The notes under the pieces: model-generated | Database searches by the model: none | What the model was told of the DNA's origin: nothing | The model's input: the letters and a program-made list of their open reading frames with translations, nothing else | NCBI GenBank assembly: GCA_934630385.1 | Contig: CAKTWE010000090.1 | Location: 1 to 6,617, forward strand | Length of the DNA: 6,617 nt | DNA from: an uncultured Collinsella sp. | GTDB taxonomy: Bacteria > Actinomycetota > Coriobacteriia > Coriobacteriales > Coriobacteriaceae | Reading direction: 5' to 3' | Shown: one piece after another, positions 5,922-6,617 of the stretch | How positions within the stretch are numbered: the first letter of the stretch is position 1 | Layout: the number at the start of each line of letters is the position of its first letter | Translations under genes and position numbers: made by a program

Positions 5922-6309
5922 CTAGGCCGCGAGGGCGGGAGATGGGCCGAGCGCGAGCGCCACCATAAGAGGACCTTGCCGTCCTGCTCGGGCGTGAAGA
6001 GCTGACCAAAGCGCGAGTTCCGCGCGTTTACTACGTTCACGCGGACGCACCCGTCCCGGAGCTGAGGTTTGGCTGCCACGGAGATGGTCATGCGGCTCGC
6101 CTCAACCTGGCGGTCGAGCTCGGCCTGGATCTCATCGTCAGACATGCCATCGAAAGAGGTGACGGTGGCGCGGCGTCCGCCCTGGGTGCGAGAAAGTGCC
6201 AGGCCGCAAGTGCGCCGATTCCAACGAGGCAAAGTGCCAGCAAAATCGTCAACACGGTGCGAGCCGTTTTGTGCCCGCTATTCTTCTTGGGCTTTGCGTG
6301 TTCGCTCAC
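5922..6309 (-). pseudogene. Remnant of a membrane-anchored surface protein
   Basis: Starts at GTG 6309, with AGAGGG 6 bases upstream. The first frame encodes a basic cytoplasmic start (SEHAKPKKNSGHKTAR) and one membrane helix (VLTILLALCLVGIGALAAWHFLA). Near 6190-6165 the protein-like sequence moves to the frame one base back: ATVTSFDGMSDDEIQAELDR, then QVEASRMTISVAA, VRVNVVNARNSRFGQLF and PEQDGKVL, which reads like an extracellular beta domain. Similarity stops at about 5969, where a YxSG...PG motif would be expected from related proteins as I recall them. A third frame then gives MVALALGPSPALAA followed by TAG (5966-5922), which looks like the tail of an unrelated signal peptide. So there is one frameshift and one truncation or junction. 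The intact protein was probably a single-pass protein encoded first in the surface operon. The family is unnamed to me. Confidence 0.65.
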
Positions 6310-6617
6310 GACTTTCCCTCTATGCAATTGTGTCCACAGTTCTTTGATGCGGACATTTTAATACGGCAAATAACTCAAGTGTTATTCCATTGTTTTCAAG
6401 GGAAGTACGCCCATTACTGTATCCATTAACAAACGGTTATTCGCAGATGTCCGATGCCAAATGCACTGAACGGGAGAGATTGGGCTTGGCCGCATCGGCT
6501 CCATTTCTGGGCCATGCGTCCATCGCTGACAGCGGATAATGGGTTGATTTCCGATCTCAGCCGAACACATTGAGCAAATAGGCCGTTCCCGCACCTAGCC
6601 GAACGCCCCCGCTGCCC
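6310..6617. other. Non-coding upstream region of the surface-protein cluster
   Basis: These 308 bases contain no supportable gene. A minus-strand open frame at 6594-6382 has no ribosome binding site and no recognisable protein features. The stretch nearest the pseudogene start (about 6311-6420) is clearly more AT-rich than the genes. It includes TATTAAAAT on the minus strand near 6362 and several TTG-starting hexamers, so the cluster promoter is probably here, but no pair of boxes has acceptable spacing. Confidence 0.5.

Noticed and set aside
6165..6190. Programmed -1 frameshifting to join the two halves of the pseudogene
   Set aside because: No X XXY YYZ slippery heptamer is present, and the second half is truncated anyway.
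5672..6232. 186-residue protein read as one gene from 6232
   Set aside because: Only its middle (about 6169-5969) is protein-like; the beginning is out of frame with the membrane helix and the end runs out of frame over the next gene.
6382..6594. 70-codon minus-strand open frame upstream of the surface cluster
   Set aside because: No ribosome binding site, no recognisable domain, and composition fits a non-coding upstream region.

Overview
The window is GC-rich bacterial DNA. The codon usage, the release factor sequence (GGQ followed by Cys-Val-Asn) and the style of the exported proteins suggest a gut actinobacterium of class Coriobacteriia, most likely Collinsella or a close relative. This placement comes from recognising sequence style, not from a database search. 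No tRNA, rRNA, CRISPR array or intact transposase gene is present.

Plus strand, 1-4022: two housekeeping-type genes. prfA (206-1273) encodes peptide chain release factor 1. It is followed by about 450 bp of non-coding DNA dense in repeats: a 12-bp hairpin, a 103-bp imperfect palindrome, three copies of a GGGACGTTCC-type motif, and an 11-bp inverted repeat bracketing most of the segment. An aconitase-superfamily hydratase of 766 residues follows (1722-4022). prmC, which encodes the methylase for RF1 and often follows prfA, is not here.

Convergent gap, 4023-4216: a perfect 23-bp stem hairpin and a small plus-strand terminator candidate separate the hydratase gene from the minus-strand genes.

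Minus strand, 6309-4217: a cluster of four short genes for surface or exported proteins, transcribed right to left and tightly packed. In order these are: a membrane-anchored protein, now a pseudogene with at least two breaks; a secreted beta-rich protein that starts with GTG and seems to have lost its last nine residues through a Trp-to-stop change; a small sortase substrate with an MPQTG signal, a membrane helix and a charged tail, broken by a one-base frameshift in or just after its signal peptide; and a secreted BspA-like (DUF285) repeat protein whose start overlaps the end of the previous gene by 17 bp. Two of the exported proteins share a VPT-x2-P...DG-x2-I-x-PS module at the start of the mature chain, and the small anchored protein shares a TTEVT(I/V) strand with one of them. 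The set looks like a co-evolved cell-surface complex, comparable in layout to the WxL/small-LPXTG (csc-type) clusters of Firmicutes. In this genome it appears to be decaying, or the assembly carries errors. This damaged surface cluster is the most interesting part of the window.

The last 308 bp (6310-6617) hold no supportable gene and are the upstream region of the minus-strand cluster.
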